From Brevibacillus panacihumi (GTDB lineage: Bacteria > Bacillota > Bacilli > Brevibacillales > Brevibacillaceae), in NCBI RefSeq assembly GCF_003710985.1, contig NZ_RHHT01000025.1, forward strand, positions 1 through 64,000: 64,000 bases of DNA, written 5' to 3'. How positions within the stretch are numbered: the stretch's first letter is position 1; each line of letters starts with the position of its first letter. Below, piece by piece: positions 33,951-43,078 of this stretch. Under the pieces are notes generated by a model that saw only the letters and a program-made list of their open reading frames with translations, was not told the origin of the DNA and did no database searches. The position numbers and the translations under genes were made by a program.

Positions 33951-34074
33951 GTGCGCCGTTTACATTACAAAAGTGTAAGGACCGTGTAATGAATTTCGAT
34001 ACAATAATAGCCTGTATTCCTGTTAGGATAATGCGGTGTGATGGATAAGCGGCCACAATAACGGGAATGAGGAA

Positions 34075-35086
34075 GTGATCATCATAGAAAAAGCACTCAC
34101 GAACAAACGTATTGATATATTGGACTATCTGCGCGGTTTTGCGTTGATCGGGATTTTATTCGTTAACATTTTGCCGTTGTTGTCCGTGGCAGATCCGCAG
34201 CAGGGAAGCATCCATGCGGCTATCAATGTGATCCTTCAGCTCGGAGTAGAGTCGCGTTTTATGGTCATCTTCGCTTTTCTTTTTGGTGTAGGGTTTACCA
34301 TCTTTTACAGCCGAGCCAAGGAAAAGGGAGAGAACAGTCTCGTCCTGTTCATCTGCCGCCTGCTGGCTCTGTTGATCTTTGGTTTCATTCACAGCCAATT
34401 CCATCCCGGCGAGGCGCTTCTTCCGTATGCGATCGTCGGGTTTATCCTGATCCCGTTTTATCGGGTGAACAAAAAGGGGTATGAAGGCATTGCTGATCCT
34501 GCCATTGTTCCTGCTCGGTTTGGCTGTTGGGCAGTACGGTATGTTTCAGCATATCTCCAAGCACATGCCGTCGATCATCTTGATGCAACGAGTCGCGATG
34601 GTGCTTACTGTGATTGGTTTGATTGTGCAATACCAGTTGATTCCGCAGAACGTACCATTCAGTTATATGGTAATGGTGGATAGCGAAATGACAGAAGCGC
34701 AACTCAATCAAATCTGGCATTACACCATTGCCGCGACCATCGTCGGCCTTCTGATGTCTGCCTGGTACGTGACAACACTGATTCGATTGCTTCAGAACCG
34801 CACGGCTCAAAAGGTACTTGCGCCGTTGAAATACTACGGTCGGATGGCTCTGACCAATTACATCTCTCAGACCGTGCTCGTCTTGCTGGTTGGCTATGGA
34901 TTTGGCGTAAAAGGCAATATCGACATGCTGTCTGCCGCACTCATGAGTGTAGGCATCCACACTGTCCTCATGCTGTTCAGCAAGTTGTGGCTTTCCCGCT
35001 TCACGATAGGGCCGCTGGAGTGGGTATGGCGATTGTTCACCTATCGTCGGATAATTCCCCTGAAGAGACAGCAGCAAGTTGGCTAG
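34075..35086 (+). pseudogene. DUF418-family membrane protein with a frameshift
   Basis: Two overlapping frames make one DUF418 protein. The first (from GTG 34075) carries DYLRGFALIGILFVNI and FAFLFGVGFTIFYSRA, and reads sensibly to FYRVNKKG at about 34480. The second continues at 34481 with KALLILPLFLLGLAVGQYG and ends with the conserved C-terminal half (LKYYGRMALTNYISQTVL; LSRFTIGPLEWVWRLF). Dropping one G from the run AAAAAGGGG (about 34471-34479) would restore a single frame of about 336 residues, the normal length. This could be a real mutation, programmed slippage at the A/G run or a sequencing error. In the intact family the protein is a polytopic membrane protein of unknown function. 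Confidence 0.8.
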
Positions 35087-35241
35087 AGCCGGAATAAGAT
35101 GAGCCCCATCCTGTGGAAAGCGTCGCACAGCCGCTGTTCTGCCAGGCATGGGGCTTTTTTGGGGAGAGGAATCATTTCAGCAGTTGCTTCCAATCTGGGT
35201 TATAATGGCATATAAAGCCTACGTTAGGGGACATGTGGTGG

Positions 35242-35718
35242 ATGAGTAAAAAGAGCCGAATTTTTAGCGAGCAGATAGCCTTGTTTCATAAGGAAAAGGG
35301 GTGGTATCCACCTGTGCTTGAGGTAGTACAAGGACTCACGCCGGAACAAGCGAAATGGAAAGGCGAAGGGCAGCATTCCATCTGGGAGTTGCTAGCCCAC
35401 CTGACGTTCTGGAATGAAAGATGGCTGCACCGCTATCGACAGGAATCGGTTGAATATCTGGAGTCGAATGAGGCTACTTTTTCCGTAATGACAGCCGAGG
35501 GAGAAGAGGAAGAAGCGTGGAGATCGCTAATCGAACGCTTTGACTCGGTGATGAATGCCTGGAAGGACGAGCTGAACGGATGTGACGACGCCAAAATGGA
35601 TGAACCATTGTCCTTTGATCCGTCCAGCACTTGGTGGGAAGCCCTATCCTGCCTCACGACCCACAATACGTATCACTTGGGGCAAATGGTTACGATCCGG
35701 AAGCAGCAGGGGTTGTAG
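35242..35718 (+). CDS. DinB/YfiT-family protein
   Basis: A 158-residue four-helix-bundle protein of the DinB superfamily. The metal-binding histidine triad is visible: His in LLAHLTFWNERWL (about 46) and two more in TTHNTYHLGQMV (about 143 and 147). Members include metal-dependent thiol S-transferases and DNA-damage-induced proteins. The start at 35242 (MSKKSRIF) is ten bases after AGGGGA; an ATG three codons earlier abuts that site. It is followed two bases later by a GNAT gene, probably as an operon. Confidence 0.82.
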   Translation: MSKKSRIFSEQIALFHKEKGWYPPVLEVVQGLTPEQAKWKGEGQHSIWELLAHLTFWNERWLHRYRQESVEYLESNEATFSVMTAEGEEEEAWRSLIERFDSVMNAWKDELNGCDDAKMDEPLSFDPSSTWWEALSCLTTHNTYHLGQMVTIRKQQGL

Positions 35719-35719
35719 C

Positions 35720-36481
35720 GTGAGAGAAGCGGAGATGATGTCCGTGATTGCAGAACTGGAGGAACTGTCCATGAACGCTTGGCCGGCATTGGAGTCGCTG
35801 GCCGATGACGGATGGGTGTTGCGATTTGCGGAAGGCTATACCAAGCGGGCGAATTCTGTCTATCCGCTCTATCCCTCCGAGCGTGAGCTGGAGGAGAAGA
35901 TCCTGGCATGCGAAACGTTCTATACAAAAAAAGGGCTTCCGACGATTTTCAAGCTGACACCGGCTGCACAACCAGCAGAATTGGATCGGGTATTGGAAGA
36001 AAAAGGATACCTAACCTCTGGACATACCAGCGTCCAAACGGTTTCACTTGATAGCATCAATGCTCCTACCGTCCATCCTGTACGTGTCTACAGAGAGTGC
36101 ACAGATGAGTGGCTGGATGATTTTTGCCGATTATCTGCCAAAAGTGAAAACGAAAAACGCACGATGTCCGAGACATTGCGCAAGATCAGCCCGCCTGCCT
36201 GTTATATGACGCTCTTCCATGAGGATGCAGCAGTCGCCTGCGGATTGGGCGTTCTGGATCGGGGATACCTCGGCCTCTACGATATCGTGACGGATTCGCG
36301 GTTTCGCAGGCAGGGATTTGGCGAACAGCTCGTCCTGAATCTTCTGCATTGGGGAGCGAAGAACGGTGCGAAGGCCTCCTATTTGCAGGTCATAGCGGAT
36401 AATTTGTCGGCCCGACGCCTTTATGAAAAGCTCGGGTATCGGGAAGCGTATCCGTATTGGTATCGCATCAAAGAAACATGA
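35720..36481 (+). CDS. GNAT-family N-acetyltransferase
   Basis: About 253 residues. The C-terminal half has the GNAT core: ACGLGVLDRGYLGLYDIVTD, the acetyl-CoA loop RFRRQGFGEQLVL (about 194-206) and the terminal NLSARRLYEKLGYREAYPYWYR. The N-terminal half is a degenerate GNAT-like repeat. I choose the GTG at 35720 because AGGGGTT lies about eight bases upstream; ATG codons at 35735 and 35738 are alternatives with poorer spacing. Substrate unknown. Confidence 0.82.
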   Translation: MREAEMMSVIAELEELSMNAWPALESLADDGWVLRFAEGYTKRANSVYPLYPSERELEEKILACETFYTKKGLPTIFKLTPAAQPAELDRVLEEKGYLTSGHTSVQTVSLDSINAPTVHPVRVYRECTDEWLDDFCRLSAKSENEKRTMSETLRKISPPACYMTLFHEDAAVACGLGVLDRGYLGLYDIVTDSRFRRQGFGEQLVLNLLHWGAKNGAKASYLQVIADNLSARRLYEKLGYREAYPYWYRIKET

Positions 36482-36549
36482 TAGATGAAACCTTTTCCTC
36501 CTCGTAGCGTCTGAAAAGTATGGCAGATTCAACGAGATGGAGGCACAGG

Positions 36550-38802
36550 ATGATGAAAAGAAGCATCACCAGGATCGGTGTGGCAGCCCTGCTGTTCGTA
36601 CAGGCAGCGGCTATTCCCGTACATGCGGCGGCATTTCCCACGATCCAGCCATATGTCATGGACAACGAAAAAATCGGTTTTACCAATGGAGAAAAGGTAG
36701 TCATTCCACCGATTTATGATAGCATCGAGCAATACCCGCGTTATGTGATCGTCACGGCAGCAGGAAAAAAGGGGATCCTGGATGCCAGGACAGGAAAAAC
36801 GATTACTCCTGCTACATGGGACTCTGTTGAGATAAAAATGGACGGAAACATCGCCATCGTGCAAAAAGGCGGATGGTTCCAATATCTGGACCTGGCCACA
36901 CAGCAGCTCTCCCAGAAAAAATTCGTCGGAGCCCACACCTACTATTTATCGGATGCATACCCCGAGGTGGTAGTGATGGGCGGCGAGCAGACAATGATGC
37001 TGGCTCCATCCGGCAATGTATTGCTGCCGCTGTTTGCAGGCAAGATTTCCTTCGTCGATCTGTACGGGGAAGCGGATGATGCCGGAGAAGAAAAGCGGAT
37101 GCGCTACGCCATCGCCAGTACGGCTGACCAGCTCACTCTGTACGATCCCGTCACGATGCAGCCCAAATTTTCGCTGAAAAAAGCGGAGTATCTTCCGCAG
37201 GATGGAGCGAAGTCCGCCTACATCCGCGTGCGGGTAGCTGGCAAAGAGGGACTGGCAGATATCAACGGCAACTACGTGCTGGAACCGAAATACAAAAAGC
37301 TTGCCTTCTGGAACCACGGGTATGTACGGGTAGAAAGCGAGAATGGCATCGGGCTGTGGCGAAACGGCAAAATGCTGGCTGAACCGCGTTTTGCCGATGT
37401 AGGAATTGAATCCAGCATCAAAGAAGTGTACAGCACCAAAGACGGACAGACTGTCACGTACCATACTGCAGACAAAGCTTGGTCTTACTCCTTCAAGCCG
37501 GGCGCGGAGATCGTTCACGGAGACCATATTCTGGGGCAAGACCTTAAAACGGGCCTGTACGGTGTCGTAAAGATTGGCGGAGAAGTCGTCATACCGTTCC
37601 AATATCCACGGGTGGAAGGGCCTCCTGCGGCTCGCCTGCTCGTCCGTCAAGACGGGAAGAAAGGCCTCTTGCCCGGCTACGAGCTGCCGATGGAAGAACC
37701 GCAATTCTGGTTTGACACGTTGACGACGATTGGCGGCAGCTACAGCATGATCAGCATACAGGATGGAAAGAAGATCGGGCTGTATTCCGAGAAGAAGGGC
37801 CTGCTTTTGCCGCCGCAGGAAAATCGGGTGATTCACTACGAACAGCAGGACGGAAAAGTAAAAGTGAGCGAACCTGATGGAACAACGCTCTACTACGGTT
37901 ATGACGGAAATGCTGCCGATCCGGGCAAGGAGTTTCAGCACGACTTGACCGCTTATCTTCGTACATCGGGCACGACTGACAAGAAAATGGTCTTGATCGA
38001 CCGGAAGACGGATAAGCAGATTGGCAAGGCGTACAGCCGCGCTCTTTATTATGACAATGCAACCCGCCTGGTAGTAGGACTGGATGCAGACAAAAACGAG
38101 GCAGATCTGTACACAGCAGAAGGAAAGCTGATCACCAATGAGATCAAGGTGCGTGTCCAGGAGGATTCACAGGAAGGAATGCCTGTTGTACTGGCCAAGA
38201 TGAACAATGCGGTGTACACCATCGGCAAAACAGCAACTCAGAGCGGGTGGGCATTGGTGAAAGTGGAAGGTGATCAGCTAGCGGCTGTTACTCCTTTTGT
38301 GTACCGGGATATTCAAGTACGGATGATGAAAGACAAAACACTCCTGATTCTGACGAGTGCAGATGGAAAACTGGACTTGTGGGTGGACACCAAAGAACAG
38401 GGGATGAACAAACTGGAGGGGGCTGTCAGCATCCAGACATTCCCTTACCTTGAAGGCGTACTGGTTGAGAGCGAGGGCGGATGGGATGCTTATTCGTCAA
38501 GCTTGCAACGCAAGACGAATGGCAACTACCGCTCCATGCAGGTGGTCGGAAACTACGGAGAAAAAACTCGCGCGATCCTCATGCAGGATCAGAAGAGCGG
38601 GCTGTACGGCCTGCTTTCGATCGAGTTGAGCCCGATGACTCCACTCATATATGAATCCATTCGGGCTACCGATCACGTCTTTTTGCAGGTCAGAAGCGAG
38701 GAAGTCGCATCTCCGCCGTTTGTCTTCACCACCAAACAGCATTTCGGCTATCTGGATGGACAGGGAAAAGAGCTGTTCAAAACCAATCGGGTCACCAAAT
38801 AG
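36550..38802 (+). CDS. Secreted WG-repeat protein
   Basis: A 750-residue protein with a signal peptide (MMKRSITRIGVAALLFVQAA, cleavage probably after PVHA) and then a run of WG-type beta repeats (for example GEKVVIPPIYDSIEQ, GKKGILDARTGKTITPATW, GKEGLADINGNYVLEPKYKK, LKTGLYGVVKIGGEVVIPFQYPR, GLYGLLSIELSPMTPLIYESI). WG repeats are thought to be binding surfaces; no enzymatic motif is seen. GGAGG is six bases before the ATG. The second half has more divergent repeats. It is exported and probably acts at the cell surface; ligand unknown. Confidence 0.82.
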   Translation: MMKRSITRIGVAALLFVQAAAIPVHAAAFPTIQPYVMDNEKIGFTNGEKVVIPPIYDSIEQYPRYVIVTAAGKKGILDARTGKTITPATWDSVEIKMDGNIAIVQKGGWFQYLDLATQQLSQKKFVGAHTYYLSDAYPEVVVMGGEQTMMLAPSGNVLLPLFAGKISFVDLYGEADDAGEEKRMRYAIASTADQLTLYDPVTMQPKFSLKKAEYLPQDGAKSAYIRVRVAGKEGLADINGNYVLEPKYKKLAFWNHGYVRVESENGIGLWRNGKMLAEPRFADVGIESSIKEVYSTKDGQTVTYHTADKAWSYSFKPGAEIVHGDHILGQDLKTGLYGVVKIGGEVVIPFQYPRVEGPPAARLLVRQDGKKGLLPGYELPMEEPQFWFDTLTTIGGSYSMISIQDGKKIGLYSEKKGLLLPPQENRVIHYEQQDGKVKVSEPDGTTLYYGYDGNAADPGKEFQHDLTAYLRTSGTTDKKMVLIDRKTDKQIGKAYSRALYYDNATRLVVGLDADKNEADLYTAEGKLITNEIKVRVQEDSQEGMPVVLAKMNNAVYTIGKTATQSGWALVKVEGDQLAAVTPFVYRDIQVRMMKDKTLLILTSADGKLDLWVDTKEQGMNKLEGAVSIQTFPYLEGVLVESEGGWDAYSSSLQRKTNGNYRSMQVVGNYGEKTRAILMQDQKSGLYGLLSIELSPMTPLIYESIRATDHVFLQVRSEEVASPPFVFTTKQHFGYLDGQGKELFKTNRVTK

Positions 38803-38822
38803 CTCAGCTGCTAGGCGTACCA

Positions 38823-38984
38823 TTACTGCATGATCAGAAGATAGAAAATGCCGATTCCGACGGCTGTAGCCACGAGCAGCATGATTAATGCGAACAAAGA
38901 GATTTGCTGCAGCTTGTAGGCGACGAGAAAAAAGATCGAAAACGCCAAATAAGCAATAAAAGTGCCGGCTTCAAATTGACTCAT
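38823..38984 (-). CDS. Small two-helix membrane protein
   Basis: A 53-residue frame starts MSQFEAGTFIAYLAFS. It has two hydrophobic segments (about 8-22 and 29-51) separated by YKLQQISL and ends IFYLLIMQ. GAGGTGA is six bases before its ATG, the composition is clearly membrane-like, and the frame is clean. It is convergent with the WG-repeat gene and divergent from the DUF5412 gene. No family recognised. Confidence 0.65.
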   Translation of the reverse strand: MSQFEAGTFIAYLAFSIFFLVAYKLQQISLFALIMLLVATAVGIGIFYLLIMQ

Positions 38985-39118
38985 GGAAAGTCACCTCGCG
39001 TCGAGAATGAGTTTAGTAGGCTTTTCCATGGTACCATATAAACGCTTGGGAATATGCCCCATTCGCGCAGAGATTTCCCTTAAAAGGGGAAAGAAAAGCA
39101 GGTGGCCAGGAGATGGAT

Positions 39119-39514
39119 ATGGACAGTTTCCCAGATCAGGAGATACGAGCTACCAAAAGCAAGGCGCTGCGCACTCTCGCCATCGCGGGAGGCGCTGTCC
39201 TTGCTTTTTTCGCCTATGGCATCTATTGGGCGTTTTTCGATATGGAGCGGATTCCCAAAGGCGATCTGCTTACGGAAAACCAGTCACCAGACGGACGATA
39301 CACGGTCAGGGTATATCTCTCCGATGCAGGTGCGACGACTTCATTCTCCACCTTGGGCGAGTTGATTGACAATCAGAGCGGGAAATCCAGGAACATCTAT
39401 TTTCAATACCGGGAGCATGAGGCGAAGGTTGAATGGCTGGATCATGATACGGTCGTGATTAATGGACGGGAACTGGATGTACCGGATGAAAGCTATGATT
39501 ATCGAAGGAATTAA
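39119..39514 (+). CDS. DUF5412-like single-pass membrane protein
   Basis: A protein of about 131 residues with one N-terminal membrane helix (TLAIAGGAVLAFFAYGIYWAF, about 19-39) and an extracellular beta domain beginning with NQSPDGRYTVRVYLSDAGATTSF and ending VEWLDHDTVVINGRELDVP, the pattern of DUF5412. AGGAG lies six bases before the ATG at 39119; an ATG two codons earlier overlaps it. Function unknown. Confidence 0.7.
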   Translation: MDSFPDQEIRATKSKALRTLAIAGGAVLAFFAYGIYWAFFDMERIPKGDLLTENQSPDGRYTVRVYLSDAGATTSFSTLGELIDNQSGKSRNIYFQYREHEAKVEWLDHDTVVINGRELDVPDESYDYRRN

Positions 39515-39547
39515 TACTGTACAAGTCATGATCGAAAGGGGCAATGT

Positions 39548-40015
39548 ATGAGTCGCTATACTTTTATTGCGTCTTCCGATCCTCTAGCGGAGATCGACCT
39601 GAGCGGATTCATCAAGCTGAAGGCAAAGGACATCAAAACAATGAATCCCCAACCAAAAGGACCGATCCCCTGGGAGGAGCTGGACGATGAAGCAGAGGTT
39701 TTGTATGCAGAAAAGGAATCCGATCTAGGGGGCTTACAGATCGGTCGATGCGAGAATCCACCTTATGATCTGGACTTCTACATCCAATTGCCCTATATCT
39801 ATTGGCTGGAAGGAAACTTTGATGAGAGATGGACGAATCAGTTTATGGAGTACGCCAAGACCAAGATACCGGACGGCCAGCCAGTAGAATTGTGGTCGAT
39901 CTGGTTTGGAGATGGTATTCAAGAAATTGCTCACAAGCAATTGGAGCGAGGTCAAATCGACGGTCGCGACCTGCAAAGGCTCGCCACCGAAAATCTCTGC
40001 ATCCATTTGAGATAA
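39548..40015 (+). CDS. Hypothetical protein
   Basis: A soluble, acidic protein of 155 residues (IASSDPLAEIDLSGFIKLKAKDIKTM; PYIYWLEGNFDERWTNQFMEYA; IWFGDGIQ). AAAGGGG precedes the ATG. No membrane segment or catalytic motif is evident and I cannot name a family. The closely packed neighbours are also small hypothetical proteins, which fits an accessory patch. Confidence 0.65.
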   Translation: MSRYTFIASSDPLAEIDLSGFIKLKAKDIKTMNPQPKGPIPWEELDDEAEVLYAEKESDLGGLQIGRCENPPYDLDFYIQLPYIYWLEGNFDERWTNQFMEYAKTKIPDGQPVELWSIWFGDGIQEIAHKQLERGQIDGRDLQRLATENLCIHLR

Positions 40016-40053
40016 TCGCATAAACCTGTCAGAATGTGAAGGAGGAAATAAGA

Positions 40054-40354
40054 ATGGGCTGGCTCATCATTGTCGTAATTGCCTACTTATCGGATGGTCT
40101 TCCTGATGAATCGGCTCATGTTATGGCATCAATTGTTCAATATCGTAGCAAAAAGGAGTGTGCTTTACTTGGAGTTCTTTAAAAACGGCTTGCATATTCT
40201 TTATGCCGTAATTCTGGCGGTTGTATCTTTCTTTACGGGAGAGATTATTACCTTTATCATGCTTGGCTTCATCCTGATGGCTTTGTTGACAATCAACGAG
40301 ACCTTGAAGAAGATTTTGAAAAAGCTGTCCGCCAAGGGGGAAGGGGATGAGTAA
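40054..40354 (+). pseudogene. Small membrane protein, frame possibly disrupted
   Basis: AAGGAGG (40041-40047) directs an ATG at 40054 whose frame reads MGWLIIVVIAYLSDG and ends after 42 codons. The next frame, open from about 40079 to 40354, continues with YRMVFLMNRLMLWHQLF and then two membrane helices (LHILYAVILAVVSFFTG; FIMLGFILMALLTI). A +1 shift near 40080-40090 would join them into one protein of about 100 residues. Alternatively the second frame has its own start at TTG 40169, ten bases after AAAAGGAG, giving 61 residues. It overlaps the next gene by eight bases. Confidence 0.5.
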
Positions 40355-40589
40355 GCAGGCGACGTTCAAGCAGCTGATCCTGTACACGACCCTCCTGGGG
40401 TTGATGGTCCTGTCCAGTTGTGCGACGGCAATCCTGACGCCTCATACCTTTGTGTGGGTCATGAACCTTGTCGTCATCGTTGCCTTATCGATGGCGGTCG
40501 GGGCTTTTGTGCGTGAAATGTTTTTCTTGAAAGCGAAAAAGCAAGCGTCCGGCGATGATCAGCAAGGGGAGAACAAAATGATTCGATAG
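40347..40589 (+). CDS. Small membrane protein with two helices
   Basis: An 80-residue protein with hydrophobic helices at about 9-30 and 36-57 and a polar, charged tail (KAKKQASGDDQQGENK). A GGGGGAAGGGG tract precedes the ATG. It overlaps the preceding small membrane gene, so the two are probably translated together. No family recognised; LSSC near residue 22 is within a long helix and is not a good lipobox. Confidence 0.65.
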   Translation: MSKQATFKQLILYTTLLGLMVLSSCATAILTPHTFVWVMNLVVIVALSMAVGAFVREMFFLKAKKQASGDDQQGENKMIR

Positions 40590-40628
40590 AAAAGCGGGCA
40601 TGGATGACCATGCCCACAGTGGCCGGGA

Positions 40629-42284
40629 TTATTTTTGGGGTGGAATCGGAACCTTCCAATCGATATTCGTGTAACGCTTTTTGTAGGTTTTCAGCTTCAG
40701 GGACAATTCCTCCGGTGGTGTAGCCATTTCCTTGATAAACAGGTCTTGTTTCAGAATCTCTCCCTCTTTGGTATGTCTGACGGTCATGGTCGTATAGTCG
40801 GGAGTCACTTCATAGCGGTTTCCCGTTCCGTCGCTCAAGATCCACGAAGGCATATCCCAAATCTTCAGATTCCCCTCGATTGTCATGACCCAGATCTCTT
40901 CATTAGTTCCGGGATAAATTCCCTTTTTCAGGCCCTTGATCGTATAGGTATCTCCCGTCTCCTCATTGGTTTTCGTTACCGGAGATTGAAGTAACGCGTC
41001 AGGACGGATCGAGATGGCAAAATCGGCTCTTTCTTCTTTCTCGATTTCATCCAGGATAAAGGTCAGCGTCTCTGACGGTTCTCCCGGGATGATGGCTGTC
41101 TTCCACTGAATGGTTCCCGTTTTTACATTTTCCCCGTTTGGATAGGTAGGGGAAAAGTAGAGTGTACGTCCGCTATTCTTCTCTCCACGCTCAGAAGCTG
41201 CTACCACTTCGCCTGTTTGATTGACGATTCGATACGAAAAGCGGTAGCTGTCATCCATAGTAAAATCAGCATCATCGCCTTCCATTTCGCGGACAAGCTG
41301 TCTCTCCCGTTCATACGCTTCGTCTGTCACGGATGTCGTAATCTCGAACCGAGTCGCACTTGGTGCATACATGACCTGATCAAAGGAGAACCGGATGCCT
41401 TGAGGCGATGTAAAGACGTATTGGACAGGGATCGTCGTCGCTGCTTTTTTGCTTTCTGCGATATTTACCGGTATCTGCAAGGCGAAATTGACCGGTTTGG
41501 GGTCGCGGACTCCAATCTCGTGTACATCAAAATGGACGACGATGTCTTCGTCTTTCGGCCATTCATCGAGTACAAACGTGATGTCCCCATAGCCCGGTCC
41601 CAATTCATGATCCTCCGGCAATTCGGACAAGACATTCCCTGCTTTGTCAGCCAGATAGATCTTGCTGCCGTCAAAATAGTGGAGATACTGATCGTCCAAG
41701 GGGTTGCCGCTTGCATCCTCCAGCGTATAGGTGATGACCAGTCGGGCCGAGTCTGCGACGATATCCTTCACGCGCAAGGTGTATCCCTGATCGCTGACCG
41801 TTTGATTGACTGCTGTATTGTAGCCGTTTTCTGCCGCGAATTTTAATCCAAGATCCCCGCTGACCCGACTGACGAAGGAGGATACGTAGGCGGCAAATGT
41901 CGGAGAGACATACATGCCAGCTACCCCTGAGAGTAGCAAAATAGCGGAAGCGTAACCCGTAATCGCCTTCCAGCGCAGATTTTTTCGGGAACGAGTCGGT
42001 ACAGGCCGCGGTTGGCTCGCAGCAAGATCCGATGAAGGTACGCCTTGCTTCGGCTCTATCGAAACATCCTCCAGCTGTCCCATGATGGTATCGACAAATT
42101 GGTCTGGCAGGGGAGAAGCGGAGATGGCTTGCTTGAACAACTGGGTTTCTTTGGTCAAGCTGTTTTTATAAGAACGGCAATCCTGGCAATGCAAGAGGTG
42201 TTTCTCGATCTCGGTAATCTCCCGGAATTCCATTTCCTCCAATAGACACGCGTCCATTTTTCTCATTATCTCAGCACATTTCAC
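40629..42284 (-). CDS. Anti-sigma factor with DUF4179 domain
   Basis: A 551-residue single-pass membrane protein. The N-terminal cytoplasmic zinc-finger (HxxxCxxC in HLLHCQDCRSYK, about 30-41) is the anti-sigma domain, a transmembrane helix follows at about 107-126, and the remaining 420 residues are extracellular with DUF4179 and further Ig-like beta domains (GYTLRVKDIVADSARLVITYTLED). It overlaps the ECF sigma gene by 14 bases, so the two form a sigma/anti-sigma pair responding to an unknown envelope signal. Confidence 0.88.
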   Translation of the reverse strand: MKCAEIMRKMDACLLEEMEFREITEIEKHLLHCQDCRSYKNSLTKETQLFKQAISASPLPDQFVDTIMGQLEDVSIEPKQGVPSSDLAASQPRPVPTRSRKNLRWKAITGYASAILLLSGVAGMYVSPTFAAYVSSFVSRVSGDLGLKFAAENGYNTAVNQTVSDQGYTLRVKDIVADSARLVITYTLEDASGNPLDDQYLHYFDGSKIYLADKAGNVLSELPEDHELGPGYGDITFVLDEWPKDEDIVVHFDVHEIGVRDPKPVNFALQIPVNIAESKKAATTIPVQYVFTSPQGIRFSFDQVMYAPSATRFEITTSVTDEAYERERQLVREMEGDDADFTMDDSYRFSYRIVNQTGEVVAASERGEKNSGRTLYFSPTYPNGENVKTGTIQWKTAIIPGEPSETLTFILDEIEKEERADFAISIRPDALLQSPVTKTNEETGDTYTIKGLKKGIYPGTNEEIWVMTIEGNLKIWDMPSWILSDGTGNRYEVTPDYTTMTVRHTKEGEILKQDLFIKEMATPPEELSLKLKTYKKRYTNIDWKVPIPPQK

Positions 42285-42834
42285 GCAATGTTCCTCCTTC
42301 CTTCTTAGGCTGAAAGAGCTCCCGAAGCTTTTGTTTGGCCCGGTGCAAACGCACCTGAAGGGTCGGGATGGAAATATCCAGAATTTCGCTCATCTCTTGA
42401 TACGTCAGATCCTCCAGATACCGCAACGTGAGTACAATCCGATACGTCTCTGGGAGCCGTTCGATTTGATACCGCAATTCTTCCAGGTCCTCATATTTAA
42501 GATAAATCGTTTCCGGACTGTGATCGTCCATCAGCATCAGCTCATCGACTTCCAGCAGGTTCTGTTGTCTTTGGCTGGCGGGTTTCGCGTCTACATACAG
42601 ATTGACCGCAATGCGGTACAGCCACGATGGAAGGCTTCGCTGCGGATCATAGCTGTGCAAGTAGCGATACGCCTTGATAAAACACTCCTGCGTCAGGTCT
42701 TGTGCATCCTGTGGATGACGGACCATGCGAAGGAGAAACGCATAAATCCTGTCCTTGTATTTGTGAATCAGATGGGCGTAGGCTTGTTTATTTCCGTTCA
42801 AGACCTGGTTTACCCATTCCTGGTCCTCGTGCAT
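42271..42834 (-). CDS. ECF-type RNA polymerase sigma factor
   Basis: A 187-residue sigma-70 factor with region 2 (LIHKYKDRIYAFLLRMVRHPQDAQDLTQECFIKAYRYL) and region 4 (LPETYRIVLTLRYLEDLTYQEMSEILDISIPTLQVRLHRAKQKL). The start at 42834 (MHEDQEWV) lies seven bases after GGGAGGG; a frame to 42867 has no site. ECF factors are usually held by their cognate anti-sigma and autoregulate. A 20-base palindrome lies about 80 bases upstream. Confidence 0.9.
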   Translation of the reverse strand: MHEDQEWVNQVLNGNKQAYAHLIHKYKDRIYAFLLRMVRHPQDAQDLTQECFIKAYRYLHSYDPQRSLPSWLYRIAVNLYVDAKPASQRQQNLLEVDELMLMDDHSPETIYLKYEDLEELRYQIERLPETYRIVLTLRYLEDLTYQEMSEILDISIPTLQVRLHRAKQKLRELFQPKKEGGTLREMC

Positions 42835-42915
42835 GGATGTCCCTCCCTTGTTTTTTATGCCTTTCATTTAGGACTACAGGGCGTGCCAATCATTTCTTAC
42901 AGAATTGGGGAGAGA

Positions 42916-42935
42916 ATTTCCATTCCAATGGAAAT
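42916..42935. repeat. Short palindrome upstream of the sigma factor gene
   Basis: ATTTCCAT and ATGGAAAT are perfect 8-base arms round TCCA. It sits between the divergent sigma gene and the secreted-protein gene. A related but looser GAAATTTTC/GATGAAAGAAATC arrangement follows at about 42993-43022. It could be an operator for either gene; no known consensus is matched. Confidence 0.5.
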
Positions 42936-43078
42936 GATTGCGTTGTCCTCTTTGTTCTATCATAGGAAGAACAATTTTTTACAGATTTACGGGGAAATTT
43001 TCATTTTTGATGAAAGAAATCGTCAGAAACCCGGTAGTCAAAAGTGAAGGCAAAAAAACAAAGAGGAAGTGGTTGGTT

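Noticed and set aside
40347..40420. Lipoprotein signal (LSSC) in the 80-residue membrane protein
   Set aside because: The cysteine lies within a long hydrophobic helix without the usual charged start and Gly/Ala-rich lipobox spacing.
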